Source: Hanleya hanleyi (lineage: Eukaryota > Mollusca > Polyplacophora > Lepidopleurida > Hanleyidae). From it: a stretch of 64,000 nt of DNA. Below the pieces are notes generated by a model. That model had not been told where the DNA came from. It searched no databases and saw nothing but the letters and a program-made list of their open reading frames with translations. Positions 1 through 11,046 of the stretch are shown one piece after another. The stretch's first letter is position 1. The number at the start of each line of letters is the position of its first letter. Where the stretch lies: assembly GCA_036873755.1 (NCBI GenBank), contig JAVTVY010008156.1:372001-436000 (forward strand), written 5' to 3'. The position numbers and the translations under genes are program-made.

Positions 1-900
1 AGAATGAACACTAAGCATTTTTTTTAATTTTCTACTATTTTTTATTAACACACAATGAACGTATTCACAAGGGCATTGAATTTAATACAATTATATCTGA
101 GTATTGAATTTTTTAATACAATTAACAGTAAAAAACTCTGTGAATTTTAAATACAATTATACGCTCTCCAGATCAATAAATGTGTATGGTACGGGTGTAG
201 TCCGTGATACGTACTATTCTGATGGGTTAGTCCAAAAAAAGGGAGCAACAACAACAACACAGATTACAGATCAATCCTTTTATTATGCGTGAACAACATA
301 GAAATGCATATACTGACCTGTCTGTGGGAGGTTTCCCACAATGGCGTTCACCTTCGCGTCTTTTCGTGTACGTCCGTGTCTTTTCGTTAAAGTCCGTGTA
401 TCTTCGGTAAAGTCCGTAGGCATTGGGCAAGGAAGCTTTTTCCCGAGACCGAATCACCGCCAGACATGACTGCATCACCGCGGATGAATACATTCTTGCA
501 CTCACTCACACCACAGGTCGAGTGAGGTATCAAAGTGAAGCTTAGGTGAAGGAGCATCTAATGGACTGGGTGTGGGGTTGACATATCGATAAAAAATGGA
601 TATGACCTTGAACTGATCACGTGACCTCCCCGTGATGACAAATACCCAGAACCAAGTCAGTACATGCATCCCATAGTCCCAGGTCACGCCCGATTCACGC
701 AGACCGGAAGTGACGTCATACACCTGCGCACAACCGTGATGGAAAAAACCCAGAACCAAGTCAGTACATGCATTCCATACAGGCAGAATGCAGGCAGGCA
801 AGCAAGGCAGGGATGCAGGCAGGCAGGCAGGGAGACAGGTGAGGTCAGGTAAGTCAGATTGAATACACCCCTTTCCCTATAAATGGACTCCTTTTATATC
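1..900. other. non-coding, short internal repeats
   Basis: No convincing gene. At about 353-417 a short unit built on TCCGTGTCTTTTCG is repeated about three times. A 33-bp block around CCAGAACCAAGTCAGTACA occurs at about 650-680 and again at about 747-778. A GCAGGCAGG microsatellite lies at about 782-838. Open frames here are short, overlap on both strands and have no recognisable domain. Confidence 0.5.
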
Positions 901-947
901 CAATTGACCTCATTTGGATATTTTCAAAAGGGTGGACAACAAACAGG

Positions 948-1462
948 CGTGAGTGGGTGGGTGGGTTCAAAATGGCGGCACCTTATTTTACACACACAAC
1001 ACCATAAGCCGCCATTTTGAACCCACCCACCCACTCACCGGTGCAAAAGTCCGCCATTTTGAACCCACCCCATTCACTCCGGTGCACTGATTGACATGTA
1101 GGTGAGTGGGGTGGGTTCAAAATGGCGGACACCACTCACTCCGGTGCACTGATTAACATGGGGGTGAATGTGCACTGATTGACATGTAGGTGAGTGGGGT
1201 GGGTTCAAAATGGCGGACACCACTCACTCCGGTGCACTGATTAACATGGGGGTGAGTGGGGTGGGTTCAAAATGGCGGCACAACTTATTTTACACACACA
1301 ACACCACAAGCCGCCATTTTGAACCCACCCCACTCACCCCCATGTTAATCAGTGCACCGGAATGAGTGGTGTCCGCCATTTTGAACCCACCCCACTCACC
1401 CACATGTCAATCAGTGCACCGTGGGACAACTTAAAGTCCGCCATTTTGAACCCACCCCACTC
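948..1462. repeat. two-strand array of AAAATGGCGG words
   Basis: A block close to GTGGGTTCAAAATGGCGG is present nine times in about 500 bp, four times on the plus strand (first core at 969-978) and five times on the minus strand. Between blocks, fragments such as CACTCCGGTGCACTGATT are also reused. Spacing is irregular and orientation alternates, so this is not a simple head-to-tail satellite and can fold into several hairpins. The core matches the known YY1 consensus (AARATGGCGGC); that YY1 binds here is inference. No gene start is visible next to it. Confidence 0.8.
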
Positions 1463-1499
1463 ACATATCACTCACGCATGCGCACCGCCCCAATAACCC

Positions 1500-2820
1500 C
1501 CTCGCTCCGCCCCAAATGACGTCAAAACAGGTTCTCGCGCATGCGCAGTTGAGGGCTACGATATCAATTTACGCTATACATACTACTTATACTGTTGTTG
1601 AGAAGGGGTTAATCATGATTTGGCTGGAAGTAGTCCTTGGCAGCCATTACTATCAACTGTAGAGTACTGGCCAGAAGTACCTCAATTTCACCTGACTGTA
1701 TATTTTCATGTGAACTTATTACAACTGCGTTTTCTGCAAATGAGACATGAGTAACCCTTCTTTGAAATATTGTGAAGTAATCTTCTGTAGGAATTCAAAA
1801 TTAAAGGTGAGTCGTGGTGCACACAAAATTGTCTATGTTGAACATTCATTTATACATAGTTATGCTTCAGAAAACATTGTTTTCTTGTTGGATGCGTGTT
1901 CATCATTATATATAGTCACATAATCTGAACTTTCAAGTTGGTCAACCAGTTATTTTTTCTTTTATTGTAATTTTACCACCAGCGTGTCTAAAACGGCAGC
2001 CATCTTGTCTGTTGCCGGTCCATCCCCTTAAAACCCATATATTGCCTGTAGTCTTTGATAACTGAAAAATAATAGTTTAGTAGCCGTCCGAATCAATTGG
2101 TACCAGGATATTGACTAGAGCCTATTGGCCTTATTTCTCGAGAAATAACTTCATAATATAGATTTTTATGTACCGATAGAAGATGATAAGAAGCATAATA
2201 TTCTTGATATCACCCTATATGTACTTGCAGTGAGTTTTGTTACCAGAGTAGGACAATGAAACAAGTAATATTTTACATTGCCTACTAACTCGGATAATGT
2301 AAACTTTGCTTACCTGCAGGGAATAAACAAACAAGAAACAGTGTGGTGAACAAACGCTGTATTCAGATCACTCGCATTTTGTAAACAGTGACCTCCTTTG
2401 TCCTCACACTATTCCCCCCCTCCCCCGCAGGCCTAAGATCTACAAAAAGGGGCGTAACTCTAATCGAGCCACTTTCCACACTGGTCAAAGGGGAGCTACT
2501 CTTACGGGCCCTACCTACACAGGACAGGCATCACATAATTTTTGAAGGCCCCTTATGCTGTACCATCTCCGGAATCCTATAATAATCTGGTGGCACTGTA
2601 CACGCATTGTTCAAGTATCTACATATATTACATTAATGGTAAGAATATACTTGTGTATACAGGATCAATGAATGCAATTTTGTGGTTCCTGTCTGGTGGA
2701 TAATGAATACATAATGTTCTCATTCATATAAATGCGTTATTATTCATGTGGAATGAACTATCGCTATTTTCGCAGAAAAAGTTTTTTCGCCAAATATAGT
2801 TCTCATGAATATGTCCTCCA
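1500..2820. other. AT-rich non-coding, no gene recognised
   Basis: No domain, RNA gene or clear repeat was found. A C-rich tract lies at about 2413-2430. The only open frame (2388-2582) does not resemble a known protein. Confidence 0.4.
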
Positions 2821-3183
2821 TCTTATTCTATAATGTAGTCACATGATCTTATTCTATAATGTAGTCACATGATCTTATTCTATAAAGTAGTCACATGATC
2901 TTATTCTATAATGTAGTCACATGATCTTATTCTATAATGTAGTCACATGATCTTATTCTATAATGTAGTCACATGATCTTATTCTATAATGTAGTCACAT
3001 GATCTTATTCTATAAAGTAGTCACATGATCTTATTCTATAATGTAGTCACATGATCTTATTCTATAATGTAGTCACATGATCTTATTCTATAATGTAGTC
3101 ACATGATCTTATTCTATAATGTAGTCACATGATCTTATTCTATAATGTAGTCACATGATCTTATTCTATAATGTAGTCACATG
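2821..3183. repeat. 26-bp minisatellite, about 14 copies
   Basis: The unit TCTTATTCTATAATGTAGTC plus ACATGA repeats head to tail about 14 times. The only variation I see is a T-to-A change in two or three units, so copies are nearly identical and the expansion or homogenisation is recent. Each junction creates TCACATGA, an E-box of the MITF/TFE type, giving a regular ladder of such motifs. An (AT)n run follows at about 3213. Confidence 0.95.
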
Positions 3184-4196
3184 TACTAAACAGAGGACAC
3201 CGCTTCACAGATGATATATATATATATACATGTATTTCTTATTCTGCCTTGAAATCAAATTATAATGAATAATTAGTTAGGTAGTTTATTATCTGCATAT
3301 TTAAGAAACAGAACAAAACATTCAACAATTTGTGGTCTGTGGTATGATAAGCCCATCAGTTATAGAGCTAATTCACTCATTTTGAAGTTTATATTAAATA
3401 GCCTGTGACGACATCTGTCAAATTGGGAGAAAAGATAGGTAATTATGAATATTACTATTCTATGAGACTGATTTGGACGTCCAATTTTAGTCGACTACTC
3501 GAAAACAATACAGAAAAGTCAGTCGATGACAGTGCCTGATGTCCCGTCATGGTATTGTGAAACGACAATCCAATCGTCATAGCCTTCAACATCAGGCTTT
3601 GTTTTGAAAATTCTAAAGTGATGTCGCTGGCGTCACAGAACTCTTTTTTCTACGTCATGTCAGGCACCATTTCAGTCACATTTTCTAGTATGTTTTTGAC
3701 GAGTTGACGAAAAATTGAATTTCCACATCAGTCACATAGAGAAGTACACTATTTCTTCTAACTATTCAGACGGCAAAACTTAACTTCAGGCTACTGTGGA
3801 GAGAAATTCTACAAACATTCTACAAATTTCACTAGCCACTTTGCAATACTTGGATAAATCACATATCCATGCCACAGTATTTAGCCTCAGTTGATATAAA
3901 GATAGATTTTTTCTGCTTCTAAGTGTAAAAATGTTGTTCGAGAAATTAGAAGAAATACTGTGATTGTTGAAATTATTTTTCCACAAATTTGACGTTTGTC
4001 ATCAAGTGTTATGTAATGCATATATTCAAAAGTGTTCACTCCTCTGTCTGGATCTTACAATATTTACCATTGGTAGTTTCAAGGTCTAATTTTGAATTCT
4101 AACACAAAGATATAATGTGTTAAATTTTTTTCCCTCGTGGTCGCGGGTGGAGGCAGATGGCAACCAAATACTTGTTCAGCAGCATTACCAGCAGAT
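3184..4196. other. AT-rich non-coding
   Basis: No gene is recognised. A minus open frame at 3786-3986 lacks similarity to any family I know. Confidence 0.35.
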
Positions 4197-4362
4197 TCAG
4201 GGGAGGTAATGTAGATTATTGGTCACAATCAGGGGAGGTAATGCAGATTATTGGTCACAATCAGGGGAGGTAATGTAGATTATTGGTCACAATCAGGGGA
4301 GGTAATGTAGATTATTGGTCACAATCAGGGGAGGTAATGTAGATTATTGGTCACAATCAGGG
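4197..4362. repeat. 32-bp minisatellite, 5 copies
   Basis: Units start at 4197, 4229, 4261, 4293 and 4325, and a sixth breaks off after TCAGGGA. The unit contains GGGAGGTAATGTAGATTATT followed by GGTCACAA, so every copy holds an ATTGG (inverted CCAAT) pentamer. The second copy has one visible change (GTAG to GCAG). Confidence 0.95.
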
Positions 4363-5065
4363 ATTGTAAATGGAAAGCAGATGCAATGAACGGAGATGTC
4401 ATTAAAAGGCGGTAGGCATCCCTCTTTGGGCCCCAACTATGACCAAAACTACCAAAAACAGCCGCATGTAATTCCTATAATTGAAACACTAGTTGTCACT
4501 CCGTGTGGTCACCTACACGTAGTTCAATACCTTCTACCTGCTGCTTCAAAACTTAGTGCCATTCCTGAATGAATCGCAATGCAGTATTCGTGATCTAAAA
4601 TTCCAATGCTTGGCATTTGCGTTATATTTTACGTATTTCAGAATTGAAGAGAAGAAAGATATTCAAGGATTCTTCTCGTTTCTTCGTTCATATGTCATTC
4701 AGTCCAAAACATGACACACGATATTCACTGAATGCAAGAAAAAGTTTAAGGATTGTGTTCACATTGTATCCATCGATGACACGCCGCATCTTGAAGTCAC
4801 TAATGAGGATGTACCAGAATAACTGTCGACATGACTGTTACGTAAATTCCTCGCAAATTTCTGCAGTCAAATGTTGCAGATGAGACTTTTACTATTTTAG
4901 TATGGCAGTGAATTGAATTGCTGAAAGCTAGTAATTTACAGAAAAACGAAGGCAAGTAGTTTACCAGAAGTAGACTGAAATCAAAATCTGCACAGTTAAA
5001 TCAATAATAGCTCCAATCGCGCATTGCCGACAAAAAGGTTCGTGGAAACTGCCGAATGGGATGTA

Positions 5066-5812
5066 ATGAACATGTGGATGGGTCAAATTTGTATGATATA
5101 CATGCTAAAACATGAGGCAACAGAGGGGCAGATATCCTCATATTAGTATCAGATAAAAGCTCCCATGACAAAAATTGTGTAAAAGCCTGCGAAATTCAGC
5201 ACAAATATCATGTTGTGTATTCTTTGTGAAAGTCAATATAGGATGTGTATGTTTTGTATTGTTATGATTGTAGTCTAAACTCACAGTGTACCATAATATT
5301 GTCATTCAACTTCAAACATTGTATGCTAAATTTATATACCATACTAACTTTCTTCAAACGTGTCCTCTGGATTGGAATATGTTAATTTTTCTCCTCAGCC
5401 CATCATGCAAAAGATCTTGTAATGCTTAGCATCTTACGGATGTGCACTGCCAGGTATTTTATGCACTTTAATGATTTTCCCCAGACTTATCCTATAAGTC
5501 AACAATTTGTTGTCTTGCCCATATCTCAGTCACTATTTGGTGGACAACTTTGACATGGAAGATGCTTAATACCTTGAAAAATGTGCGCTGTCAGGTATTT
5601 TTGATGATTTTTTCAGAGTTATATCCCTTGATACCATCAGTCAACAAGTGACGTTAAATCATACTCGCTCATTCACCCTTGATAGGACAGGCTTTTACAC
5701 AATTTTTGTCATGGGAACTTTTATCTGATACTAATATGAGGATATCTGCCCCTCTGTTGCCTCATGTTTTAGCATGTATATCACACAAATTTGACCCATC
5801 CACATGTTCATT
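5066..5812. mobile_element. long inverted repeat (foldback-like element)
   Basis: The segment 5066-5189 (beginning AATGAACATGTGGATGGG) is found again as its reverse complement at 5688-5812, with only scattered differences over about 125 bp. The roughly 500-bp centre holds a 140-bp direct repeat, visible around ACTGCCAGGTATTTTATG at about 5448 and GCTGTCAGGTATTTTTGATG at about 5588. No transposase is encoded and I could not define a target-site duplication. It fits a foldback or non-autonomous DNA element. The plus frame at 5679-5957 reads through the right arm and is unlikely to be a gene. Confidence 0.7.
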
Positions 5813-6531
5813 GGTATACTGGGAACACAAGCTGACGCCACTATGTCGAGTTGTTCCTTTTCTACACTTAGATATACAGATGCCATCATCAGGTAAGTTT
5901 CCACACCTGTTCTCTCGACAGTCGTCTTTGGCCCATTTCTATATCTGGTACTTTTAATATCTTAATAATTGTGTTGCCGGTAAAGGATGGCTGATGCATG
6001 AGGACAATTTAGATTTTGCCATCTTGTGATATCGTCCGACCATACATACAGATTTCTCTATAACTTTCCCATCATGGTCATGAATTCAAATGAAATGTGA
6101 ACAGAAGGTATTCTATGGAGTAATTAGCAACTGCCTGTGTCACTTACGACTCCTGGTCCTTTACTGCAGCAGCGCTGGACTATGCAGGCTTGTAAATTCC
6201 GCAAAAAACTTGAATTGAAAGATTTGGAAATACACAAGTGAAATATAAAGAACCTCTCATCTCACCTATTCACATATCGGCCTATTCGTCATGTAACGAA
6301 AACACAATAGGTGTAGGGAAACTTTGCTGAACCTGGAAAAGCTACCCGACAAGTTGTATTGCACACGGTGTTTCCGGTTTGAAGATCCTTACATAACGAA
6401 CTGCCCCATTTCCCCTTAAAACCCTCTACCCCCAAATCGTGTGGCCTAAAATCCACTTTGAGTGGTTGTATTTCAAGGAATAGCTGTGAGACCTATTACC
6501 AGTCCTGCAAATCTGTTTCTATGAATCCCTG
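5813..6531. other. non-coding, nothing recognised
   Basis: No gene, RNA or repeat family is recognised between the inverted repeat and the 29-bp array. Confidence 0.35.
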
Positions 6532-7350
6532 GACATCATTGTGATGTATATTACTATGGTGACATCATCGTGATGTATTACTATGGTGACATCATCGTGA
6601 TGTATATTACTACATGTATGGTGACATTATCGTGATGTATATTACTATGGTGACATTATCGTGATGTATATTACTATGGTGACATTATCGTGATGTATAT
6701 TACTATGGTGACATCATCGTGATGTATATTACTATGGTGACATCATCGTGATATATATTACTATGGTGACATCATTGTGATATATATTACTATGGTGACA
6801 TCATCGTGATATATATTACTATGGTGACATGATCGTGATATATATTACTATGGTGACATCATCGTGATATATATTACTATGGTGACATCATCGTGATGTA
6901 TATTACCATGGTGACATCATCGTGATATATATTACTATGGTGACATCATCGTGATGTATATTACCATGGTGACATCATCGTGATGTATATTACTATGGTG
7001 ACATCATCGTGATATATATTACTATGGTGACATCATCGTGATATATATTACTATGGTGACATCATCGTGATATATATTACTATGGCGACATGATCGTGAT
7101 ATATATTACTATGGTGACATCATCGTGATGTATATTACCATGGTGACATCATCGTGATGTATATTACTATGGTGACATCATCGTGATGTATATTACTATG
7201 GTGACATCATCGTGATGTATATTACTATGGTGACATCATCGTGATGTATATTACTATGGTGACATCATCGTGATGTATATATTACTATGGTGACATCGTC
7301 GTGATGTATATTACTGTGGTGACATCATCGCGATGTATATTACTATGGTG
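6532..7350. repeat. 29-bp minisatellite, about 28 copies
   Basis: The unit TATATTACTATGGTGACATC plus ATCGTGATG repeats about 28 times, with point variants shared between neighbouring copies (GTGATG or GTGATA; CATCATC, CATTATC or CATGATC). Each unit has the dyad CATCA-TCG-TGATG, so single strands could form one short hairpin per unit. Copies with GTGATGTATATTACCATGG recur as a sub-pattern, suggesting higher-order duplication. Confidence 0.95.
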
Positions 7351-7352
7351 TC

Positions 7353-7432
7353 ATCCGAGTAATCAAATGCGAATACTCATCCTATCACCCAGTGATCAGA
7401 GTAATCAAATATGAATACTCATCCTATCACAG
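7353..7432. repeat. two-copy tandem repeat, about 43 bp
   Basis: GAGTAATCAAATGCGAATAC followed by TCATCCTATCAC occurs twice in a row directly after the 29-bp array. Confidence 0.75.
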
Positions 7433-8640
7433 TGTGAACTGGGTTACATAACAGGGTTCCTACTCTTTGTGAAAGACAAATTTTCAGGACTTTTTCAGGT
7501 CCATACAACCTTTTTTCAGGACCTTTAACTGAATTTTCCTGGACATTTTTAACACCTTTTACCAGGTTTCATTCAGCAAATTCAACAATGTACTTTAGAG
7601 TGAAATGTTTATGTATTTCAACTATCACGTTTCATACAGATCTGAGTAGATCGAAGAATAAATTTGGTTTGTTAGAAATTCCAGTAATTAATTGTGGCAG
7701 ATATTTTGCGAGGAGAGAGGACAATAAAATTCAAGGACATTTCGCAGATTCTTCACAAATATTGTCAGAATTAAAGGATTTCCAGTTCGCGGAGATTATT
7801 TTCTCAGAATTCAAGGAAATGAAGGACCCATATGAACCCTGTGAGTAGTCAATATAATAAAGATCATTCCAGGCCCCAAAATTTGAAGAACTTAGAGAAT
7901 CCTAAAAATATGAACACTGGTAACCCAGAGGTGGATTTTGCACTTGAAGTATATTATCAAGAACGATTATTTACATGTAGTCATCAAAGATACACGGTAC
8001 ACCTTGGCAAATAGATTTTCCGTGAAATACCTTAAAATAAAATATAAAAAAACATGACAAGAAATTTAATTTATGGTTGGTTACTTCTCCCAACTAGATA
8101 AGAAAATATTAAGGTTGTGGTTGACTGTTTCAATGCCACCTGCAGCTAAAACGATATTTTAGTTCTATTTCCGCATTTCAGCCAGAAATAAAAAGCTTCC
8201 TCTTGATACGCGGAAGCGAGCAACCAAGTCTGAGGAAACATATAGCTACCGAAAGGGCCACCGAGAAGAGTTTGCCTCTCACTGTCAGAAGATTTTTGAT
8301 AAAATTGCCATTTAAAATGATAGCACGAGGGAGCATCTGGAGCCGGTTCAATTCGATTTAAATTTGTTCTTACATGTACATGTAGTTCTCACAAACCATA
8401 ATTAATTGATATTAAGTAGCAATCTGGATCTTACGCATTGCGTAAATTGGGATGTAATTATGTCTGCCTTGCGTCAGGTTCACGAAACACGTGTAGAGCA
8501 GCACATAGTATGAGCACAACGAGGTTAAGTCCTTACGTCTATCATGCGACTTCATGTAATGTATACACTGAATGAAAGATCTTTCTCCCCCATATCCAAA
8601 AATGTGAGCAAATATTTACCGAGAAGAAATACCTAACAAT
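7433..8640. other. AT-rich non-coding
   Basis: TTTCAGGACC-type phrases at about 7480-7530 look like a decayed dispersed repeat. Two overlapping plus open frames (7588-7848 and 7832-8014) show no recognisable domain and a composition like their surroundings. I do not call them genes. Confidence 0.35.
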
Positions 8641-8661
8641 TATGTCCAGATGTACTTTTTG

Positions 8662-8930
8662 GATTGGCCTGCCATCAATTAGCAGACCACAATAGTTAAT
8701 TACAGGCATGGGAATTATTACCACTGAAAAAATCTGAAATCTACTTTAAAAAATCGGAAATTTTCCATCCCCTACCAGGAATATGGCATTTTTGGGCATT
8801 TCAGACAGAACTGACAACTTTCTATTTTTCAAAATTTTGATTAAAAAGTCTTAAATCAGCCTATTGAAGGAATAGGAATTCCCATGCCTGTAATTATGTT
8901 GGGTTGCTAATAATTGATGTCAGGCCAATA
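8662..8930. mobile_element. small TIR element (MITE)
   Basis: A perfect 20-bp inverted repeat, TAATTACAGGCATGGGAATT at 8697-8716 and its reverse complement at 8877-8896, encloses about 160 bp. Imperfect symmetry continues outward for about 35 bp on each side (ATTGGCCTGCCATCAATT on the left against the reverse complement of AATTGATGTCAGGCCAAT on the right), so the element probably spans at least 8662-8930. It encodes no protein. The superfamily is not assigned because target duplications are not clear. Confidence 0.75.
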
Positions 8931-9240
8931 AAAAAAGTATAATACCCTAAAAAGTCATATTATTGTTACAATAATATCGTCTTTTCGATACCATGAGTTG
9001 CAATTAATTGATGAAATGCCATTTCTTAGACTAGTAGATCTTTCTGCGAAAAACAAACTGAGACGTGATGGTTTGTACTTTGCTGATGGGATATTTTCAA
9101 GCAGTTCACAAACTTGAAATTTTTAGACTCAAACAGGTCAAGGCAAGGATTAACTGGGATATATATCCCAGGCCAGCTACAATAATATTTTTCTTTCCAG
9201 TAGCCCTACCTACCCATAGTTCTTGCAGTTAAAAAAAGGA

Positions 9241-9410
9241 TGCGTAGACATTTTTTTATTTCTGTGTGCTTCGGTAGAACTCTGTGAAATCCTATATGGA
9301 AAAAGATAAAAAAATTGTCAAAAAATAAAATAAAAGAAATAACCTACATGTAGCTACCCAATTTTCCAGTTGGTTACTGGAAACCCAAATAGTATTGTGG
9401 GTGGCCCATA
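9241..9410. repeat. dispersed repeat, copy 1
   Basis: This segment, with GTGAAATCCT near its start and GTTGGTTACTGGAAAC near its end, is homologous in the same orientation to 10880-11046. The copies differ by many substitutions and by the length of an A-rich run. Confidence 0.65.
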
Positions 9411-10129
9411 TTGGGATATAATATCAATTGTTCACTTGTTTTACTTGTTATTCAATTGGTAATAATGCACATACATTGTAATTACAATATCACAGAGAAT
9501 AATTTTGGGGAGAAAAAGTTGGCAAAACAATCGCATTGGCAGTTTTGTGAAGTAAGCTTTAGATTCTGTAGTCAAAATATCCCAATTAGGATATATTTCA
9601 GTATCCAGACTTGGATTTAATATCCCAAGTTGGATATATATCCCAGTTACTGCATTGGTCTGACAAGTTAACCTGTAATTGAATCATCACTTCACAGACA
9701 TGGCTGAAGTAAATGATGATTCGAGGGGCCACAATCACAGCACAAACAGTTGAGGGTCCAGGGGCCGCCTAGGCCCTGTAAGCTTCAGCAGTATTAGACG
9801 GCCAGCGACGCATTCTAACATATTTACAAGCAAAAAACAAGAAATCCTCGCCTGTGTAAACTTTATTTGTGTGCCTGTTTTGTTGTTTCTCACAACATTT
9901 GCTTTTAAATATTCACCGTCAAGCAAATGATGATGTTCAGAAGTATAAATAATTTAGATCTAAAATATATACTGCATCATTTTAATCGAAAGGTTCATTA
10001 AGCTTTGACCATGTCAATAACAGGGGGTTTTTTTCACTAACTTGTTCAGATTTTCTTCAGATTATTAATGTGAATGACCAAGTATGCCCCTAATGCTTGT
10101 TAGAAAGTAAAATCTCCATTCAATACAGA

Positions 10130-10785
10130 TATGGCAGATTCCACGATAACCTAGTCCACTAACACACATTTCCGTCAATCATTGACGGAACATGACATTT
10201 GCAACACCTATAAATTCAAAAATATCGCGAACAATCAATGTGCCCTGTACCTTACTATTTTAAACATGTCAATGAATTGCATAAGATGAAAATAAACAGG
10301 TACCCCTATGAATTCTTTGTACAGTTTTTAATTCAGCGGGACAAAACAAAAAAGACATCTGCAACATTTGTGTTGCTTATGTCATTTTTCCGTCAAAATC
10401 TATTTTGTATATGTACAAGAAATTTCTTGTAAGACAAGCACTTGCATATGCTCAGTGAAATTAGGCCAATTGTATCGATGTGTCTGTGCCCTTGTCAGGA
10501 TATGACATCACCAATGCTGTAATACTGGGTCTTTTCAAAATTTTGCTAATGTCAATTCCGTCACGGGAGTTGGAAGGAAATGACATTAGCAACGTTTTTC
10601 AAATGCTCATGACACACTGGCAATGGTACATATATCTTAATAAGGTCAAGCTAATATCACTGTAAATCAGTTTTTGAATAATTTAGTTGACATTTGATTT
10701 GTGGTGATTATTGTAAAAAAAGTATGACGGAAATGATGGAGACTTTGACGGAAAAGTGGACTAGGTTATCGTGGAATCCGCCATA
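10130..10785. mobile_element. TIR element flanked by TA
   Basis: The 30-bp terminal inverted repeats are at 10130-10159 (TATGGCAGATTCCACGATAA...) and 10756-10785, with one mismatch. The ends read TA-TGGCAG and CCGCCA-TA, consistent with TA duplications as made by Tc1/mariner-like transposases, though TA is weak evidence alone. Inside, CCGTCA/TGACGG motifs and ATGACATT(A/T)GCAAC are reused. No transposase is present; two short plus frames (10238-10432 and 10480-10665) resemble nothing known. This is most likely a non-autonomous element. Confidence 0.75.
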
Positions 10786-10879
10786 TAGGATTTTTGATCG
10801 TTTTACATTTATCTCATTTCAAGATCACATACTGCATGGTACTGCTGATACTGTACATGAGGCCATCCAAAAAAGTTTG

Positions 10880-11046
10880 GATGATATATGTTTTTTTTTC
10901 TATCTTTTTCAGTGAAATCCTGTACAAAAATTGATAAAAATAAACAAATAAATAAAAGAAAAAAAAAAAAAAAAACCCTGATTACCAACCTACCCAATTC
11001 TTCTAAAGTTGGTTACTGGAAACACAAGTATTATTGTGGATGGCCT
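10880..11046. repeat. dispersed repeat, copy 2
   Basis: Same-orientation homologue of 9241-9410, with an expanded poly-A stretch at about 10959-10975. Confidence 0.65.
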
